From the NCBI GenBank assembly GCA_937901365.1, contig CALCEF010000148.1, positions 1 to 6,948 on the forward strand: a DNA stretch of 6,948 nucleotides, read 5' to 3'. Position numbers and translations under genes: made by a program. Numbering within the stretch: the first letter of the stretch is position 1; each line of letters starts with the position of its first letter. This document shows positions 5,001 to 6,948 of the stretch, piece after piece. Origin of the DNA: an uncultured euryarchaeote (GTDB taxonomy: Archaea; Thermoplasmatota; Poseidoniia; Poseidoniales; Thalassarchaeaceae). The notes beneath the pieces are model-generated. The model was not told the origin of the DNA. It was given only the letters and a program-made list of their open reading frames with translations, and did not search any database.

Positions 5001-6948
5001 AACTGCGAATCCTGCCAGTCCACTGTTACCGTTCACACCGTCTCCATTCGATTGGAACCGGAATGATACTGTCACTTCAGTTCCGGACAGGTCCGTACAG
5101 TTGTAATCCCAGTCACGACTGTCAAGAGACGTAGTGTTGCGTAGGAAAATGTGAGTCAAGTCAAGCGTCACACCCTTCGAGATTCCTTCTGAATCGAAGA
5201 ATACGTTCCAACCGAGATCACCAATGTATTCGGTCTCGTCGTATGTGCCATCGTCGTCGATGTCCTCACAGGTGTCATTGTATTGCACACCATTCTCATT
5301 GTAGTCGTTCCAATTGCCAATGATTGTGCCATTGTAGACATCGCCGCCCTTTCGCCACTCAACTTCTAGGATACCGTATTCTTGCACTGCAAGAATGTCT
5401 CCTTCAGAGTCAGTTAGATAGTCAGTCTCCGCGAAATAATCGAAGTTCAGGTAAACGAAATCTGCAGTATTTTGGCGCAAATCGATGGTTTGCAGTGTCA
5501 TGGTTTCATCCCAATCATCGCCATATCCATCGTCAGGGTGACCGAACCAGTATGCACTGGACCCGAAGACCGGGCGGTTGCCAGGTACAATCGCGTTGTT
5601 GATGCTTGGATCGGTATCATCAATCACGATACCAAAGTTGTCACCATCATCTCCGAAGGCGTAGCCAGATGCACCACCTTCAAAGTCCTCAACGAGCAGA
5701 TCGTTGGGGCTTGCAGAGTAAACTGTGGCAACAGTGTCAAAGTCAACAACGGTGTTACCGACGTTCTTGACAAGGACGTCAATCGGATAATTGCCCGACG
5801 CATAGAGTGCGTTCTTCTCAAACGAAGTAATCTCTTGAACTGAAGGATCGAAGAGATTCTTCACGGTAGTCTTCCAGCGACTGTTATCGTTGGTGTCGTC
5901 ACCGTTTGTGAACCCAGATGTGCTGGACAGGTCACTCTCAATGATGTAGGTCGTTCCGTTGACGAAATTCGCCTGTAACGTAACAACCTGCTCATCACCA
6001 GGAGCCAATCCATTCAGGTTGAGTTGTTGGTTGACATTCTGGACGTTGCTTCCGAATTGGGTGACCGTCTTGTTGATTGTAATATTGTCAATCGCAAAAC
6101 CATCCCACTCGAAGTTGTACGATGAGTTATCGTTGCCAACGCTGCCAAGGTGGCCTGAACGGAAGCGGAAGCGGATGTCTACCTCTTCTCCGGCCCACTG
6201 GGTCAGATCAATACTGGAGTCTCCAGCGTATCGGTCCCATGGATTGACAAAGCAACAGTATGCTGAATTAGATACTGTGAATTCCGGATAGTAACCGTTG
6301 GCCAAGTGGATGTAGCGATCGTAATCGTAACCTCCAGTGTAACTGACAGGAGTCCAACCTTGTGCATCACTGTATACATCGATATTACAGGAATCATCGT
6401 AGATGATACGATTTGCAATTCCGGTGGATGAATAGTAAATCATGCTGAATTGAACCATGCACATCATGTCGAGGTCCATCGATGCAGAGTCAGCACCGGT
6501 GAGGTCGACGTTCTCGATGATGAGGCCTTCGTCCCACCACGACATGTATCCGGTTTCCATGTCACCATCACCCGATGTGTTGGCAACAATGGCTCCAGCC
6601 CACATGTAATCGGTCGGGTTCGTATCGGCTTCGTATTCATCGCCGTTACCGGAATTGTTGCTTCCATCTTCAACGTGCCAGTAAGAACCTGAGACCTCTC
6701 CTGAATAGGATACACCAACCATGTTACAATCCGAACAACTGCCTGTTGGGGCTGTATCGAAATCATTCGCGTAAACGACCGTGTCGGTGCCACCGATGAC
6801 TTCCTTCACAGAGACATCAACATCGACTGAACCCGTGATTGATTGAAGTCCAGTGTTTCGAACGGTCACGTTCACGTCTCGCGTTCCAGCACCAATCTTC
6901 ATCTCTTGTTCTTCATAATCGTAGGCTGCTGGAGATACGGTTACTCCA
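2043..6948 (-). CDS. Giant cell-surface protein with CARDB/jelly-roll repeats, a ThuA-like domain, a PKD-like domain and a C-terminal membrane anchor (5'-truncated)
   Basis: The frame is open from the right edge (visible start GVTVSPAAYDYEEQEMKIGA) to the TGA at 2043-2045, giving 1634 visible residues. The first internal ATG (6900-6902) is not the start, because the frame continues in coding style before it, so the signal peptide must lie outside the window. Approximate order by visible residue: CARDB-like beta-sandwich with a jelly-roll insertion (1-366); a second copy (367-730); a beta-sandwich with Cys743 and Cys751 (731-855); a Rossmann-like ThuA/GATase-like domain (856-1112); a beta-rich segment (1113-1250); a PKD-like domain (1285-1395); a final beta-sandwich (1400-1517); a Ser/Gly/Asp stalk with a Cys pair (1522-1552); a transmembrane helix (1553-1575); and a cytoplasmic tail (1576-1634). 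The ectodomain is acidic, Asn/Asp-rich and dense in N-x-S/T sequons, as expected for an extracellular archaeal glycoprotein. The role is inferred to be adhesion, glycan binding or scaffolding. No protease or hydrolase active site is visible, but one could lie in the missing N-terminus. Confidence 0.93.
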   Translation of the reverse strand, partial: GVTVSPAAYDYEEQEMKIGAGTRDVNVTVRNTGLQSITGSVDVDVSVKEVIGGTDTVVYANDFDTAPTGSCSDCNMVGVSYSGEVSGSYWHVEDGSNNSGNGDEYEADTNPTDYMWAGAIVANTSGDGDMETGYMSWWDEGLIIENVDLTGADSASMDLDMMCMVQFSMIYYSSTGIANRIIYDDSCNIDVYSDAQGWTPVSYTGGYDYDRYIHLANGYYPEFTVSNSAYCCFVNPWDRYAGDSSIDLTQWAGEEVDIRFRFRSGHLGSVGNDNSSYNFEWDGFAIDNITINKTVTQFGSNVQNVNQQLNLNGLAPGDEQVVTLQANFVNGTTYIIESDLSSTSGFTNGDDTNDNSRWKTTVKNLFDPSVQEITSFEKNALYASGNYPIDVLVKNVGNTVVDFDTVATVYSASPNDLLVEDFEGGASGYAFGDDGDNFGIVIDDTDPSINNAIVPGNRPVFGSSAYWFGHPDDGYGDDWDETMTLQTIDLRQNTADFVYLNFDYFAETDYLTDSEGDILAVQEYGILEVEWRKGGDVYNGTIIGNWNDYNENGVQYNDTCEDIDDDGTYDETEYIGDLGWNVFFDSEGISKGVTLDLTHIFLRNTTSLDSRDWDYNCTDLSGTEVTVSFRFQSNGDGVNGNSGLAGFAVDNITVREYVFTYVTEYSTSVTGLDSQEDQEVNVGTHDFSQGIYRIDAMTHYDNQTQGTAWYNHKEVNLANNVSRLIFEVASVDVQLLRPDVLDCVEDNTYACVYPIDSVEDHAFSMELVNGVLEGDYNIKLMVTDMTTGSVIYNEASAESPMTLSPHQRASASWAAVSPASGWTDGENYNFSFYAELADDGSPSGNTWDFSISMVDSIDVAILSNPTDQNRLSRVKEDLDAMGMTYTQFYVDDWDRYVTSTWMNHYNKILLPWQTTVNVEAGNYYTELNAEGGSDGLSPMAVIKNRMQAGATLEMHLGPYSNIFQDPLSNLPYDINVANRNVEGNFVTHSDTAVVDWHHPLLANVNPVAFISFNGGHHVAESTLITTQTGTLNIPQVCGGSISAPIGTFHSLINDASDSTASLLATCSIGQGGMIVTTMDVENPSVSDAFGTTGKPLLSNLLAHQVTPYPLDFGPASDGFDMVINGDVMAWNSLQGHYDTLYMKSDAELEFSFISDLEGLDADWELRPAEGTTATNWDGNPLQDGESDHREDDTHTAQFCVLDAQSSTLCKQEAQWQVTLYLHDAEGHTRMANIMLETNDALADEFSPMPEFTIIDRLEYRGQIEAHGVKNSSDGSSWDINLIRLGPTGDLTVHFDASNSSDGDATDGTNGIKTYIWKVFLDNPWDQPGTAPQGGKTTEISSMVSHSFTHRFQNITVDPNTGFEGSLIRVELTVVDQADKPSLQSDKYKMYFVVVGEGYGDEEPVVDFTNPAPSSSQTEDTLYVNGSIVSGAENGDVMVEVALAYDTLNLLPSQKFPLKTAGAYDSSVQLADGGTFSLSLNIADLYGENGTTQIIHIKITEGDGSRWTIYKDIEVNLVPRETGPGDVDCEADPSAEGCDSSTSGEGSDSGMSSVLLFGGIAAFVLILVIIVTLLLVRGRGGDTGGADAGSFGGDVAQMDPVEAYVQQLVAQGYPEETARAYAQQYYAQAAQQQQQ
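2046..2159 (-). other. Cytoplasmic helical tail, UBA-like in pattern, ending in five glutamines
   Basis: Residues 1597-1634. MDPVEAYVQQLVAQGYPEE is followed by TARAYAQQYYAQAA and Gln5. The spacing of Leu, Gly-Tyr-Pro-Glu-Glu and Ala-Arg resembles the first two helices of UBA-type small helical domains, where the equivalent turn is often Met-Gly-Phe or Met-Gly-Tyr. A 10-bp direct repeat (CTGAGCATAA at 2067-2076 and 2082-2091, plus strand) encodes the two Tyr-Ala-Gln steps. It may be a cytoplasmic docking or sorting segment; this is inference. Confidence 0.45.
2223..2291 (-). other. C-terminal transmembrane anchor
   Basis: Residues 1553-1575, starting VLLFGGIAAFVLILVI, are 23 uninterrupted hydrophobic residues. 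They are preceded by a Ser/Gly/Asp-rich stalk and followed by RGRGG, the basic stop-transfer side. This places the large N-terminal part outside and the last 59 residues in the cytoplasm. Confidence 0.92.
2763..3095 (-). other. PKD-like beta-sandwich domain
   Basis: Residues 1285-1395 of the surface protein. VHFDASNSSDGDATDG (Asp1295 to about 1307) is followed by IKTYIWKVF, a His/Phe-rich SHSFTHRF strand and IRVELTVVDQADK. This is the PKD order: 'F-D-A-S-x-S-x-D-x-D', then 'x-Y-x-W-x-F', then 'V-x-L-T-V-x-D'. Such domains act as rigid extracellular spacers or ligand-binding modules. Confidence 0.7.
3612..4382 (-). other. Rossmann-like ThuA / class I GATase-like domain without a Cys nucleophile
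   Basis: Residues 856-1112 of the surface protein. It opens with SIDVAILSNP, a first beta strand, then a helix and a second strand (MTYTQFYVDDWDRY). YNKILLPWQT follows, then MQAGATLEMHLGP, which resembles the 'V-x-A-G-G-G-x-x-G-x-H' turn of ThuA proteins (His955). WHHPLLANV (His997-Pro999) resembles the ThuA 'HP-I-x-x-G-L' segment. GQGGMIVTTMD (1069 on), followed by KPLLSNLLAH, resembles the terminal 'G-x-G-x-V-x-x-T' strand and helix of this superfamily. The nucleophile-elbow cysteine of true amidotransferases is absent. Assignment is by motif reading only. Confidence 0.5.
4986..5699 (-). other. Jelly-roll (MAM / cleaved-adhesin-like) module, copy 2, with an EF-hand-like loop
   Basis: Residues 417-654 of the surface protein. 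It runs from LLVEDFEGG through TIDLRQNTADFVYLNFDYFAE and GTEVTVSFRFQSN to GFAVDNITV, the same order as copy 1. It differs from copy 1 in carrying two successive Asp/Asn-rich loops near residues 548-573 in its middle. Confidence 0.5.
5229..5264 (-). other. EF-hand-like calcium-binding loop
   Basis: Residues 562-573 read DIDDDGTYDETE. Asp occupies loop positions 1, 3, 5 and 9, Gly position 6 and Glu position 12, matching the ligand pattern of a canonical 12-residue EF-hand loop, although Tyr replaces the usual aliphatic residue at position 8. A related but poorer loop, DYNENGVQYND, lies just before it. No flanking EF-hand helices are apparent, so this is a structural calcium site in a beta-rich module rather than a calmodulin-like sensor. 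Confidence 0.5.
6075..6779 (-). other. Jelly-roll (MAM / cleaved-adhesin-like) module, copy 1
   Basis: Residues 57-291 of the surface protein. The segment opens with VVYANDFD, then has WHVEDG, IIENVDLTGA, a beta-rich core with several cysteines (including a CC pair), then SSIDLTQWAGEEVDIRFRF, and closes with DGFAIDNITI. Strands reading 'DLS-x-WAG-x-x-V-x-I-x-F-R' followed by an 'F-x-I-D-N-I-x-I' end are typical of MAM-like, cleaved-adhesin-like and M6-peptidase C-terminal jelly rolls, which bind carbohydrate or other proteins. The exact family is not determined. Confidence 0.55.

Larger units (their letters stand above)
4758..6948 (-). repeat. Two diverged tandem protein units of about 363 residues (first one cut by the window edge)
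   Basis: Equivalent landmarks recur with nearly constant spacing in the surface protein. RNTG at residue 31 matches KNVG at 395. The acidic DFD at 62 matches DFE at 421. GFAIDNITI (Asp287) matches GFAVDNITV (Asp650). The strand DPSVQEI at 367 matches SVDVQLL at 730. The offsets are 359-364 residues. Identity between copies is low outside these landmarks, and there is no obvious repeat at DNA level, so the duplication is old. Confidence 0.65.

Noticed and set aside
5271..5306. Second true EF-hand or dockerin loop (DYNENGVQYND)
   Set aside because: Position 12 is Thr rather than Glu or Asp, and no dockerin-type duplication with helices is visible; treated as an Asp/Asn-rich loop.
5472..5843. 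A 123-codon plus-strand open frame opposite the second repeat unit
   Set aside because: Its translation shows no coherent domain, while the minus strand encodes clear jelly-roll and CARDB-like landmarks.

Overview
The window most resembles genomic DNA of a marine planktonic archaeon, probably the Marine Group II / Candidatus Poseidoniales (Thermoplasmatota) lineage. Three things suggest this. The S-adenosylhomocysteine hydrolase is of the short-tailed archaeal type. The giant acidic, Asn/Asp-rich surface protein has a single C-terminal membrane anchor. Its cytoplasmic tail is a short Gln/Tyr/Ala-rich helical segment that I associate with this group. This placement rests on protein style and recall, not on a database search.

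Layout: (1) bases 1-666, plus strand, the 3' part of a gene for an unrecognised two-helix membrane protein whose reading frame runs off the left edge. (2) 673-1938, minus strand, a complete ahcY (adenosylhomocysteinase), ending only 6 bp from the end of gene 1 in a tail-to-tail arrangement. (3) 1939-2042, a GC-rich 104-bp spacer holding a perfect 8-bp G/C hairpin next to a weaker imperfect one. (4) 2043-6948, minus strand, most of a very large cell-surface protein of which 1634 residues are visible and whose N-terminus lies beyond the right edge.

The surface protein is the most informative part. From the outside inward it has two copies of a roughly 363-residue unit. In each unit a jelly-roll (MAM / cleaved-adhesin-like) module appears to be inserted inside a CARDB-like beta-sandwich. 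These are followed by a plainer beta-sandwich, a Rossmann-like domain with ThuA / class I glutamine-amidotransferase-like features but no cysteine nucleophile, a further beta-rich region, a PKD-like domain, a last beta-sandwich, a Ser/Gly/Asp-rich stalk, one transmembrane helix and a 59-residue cytoplasmic tail. This looks like an adhesin, glycan-binding protein or S-layer-associated scaffold.

ahcY is downstream of the surface gene on the same strand and could share read-through transcription, but no functional link between the two is evident. AhcY is ordinary methyl-cycle housekeeping. I see no RNA genes, insertion sequences, CRISPR arrays or phage genes.
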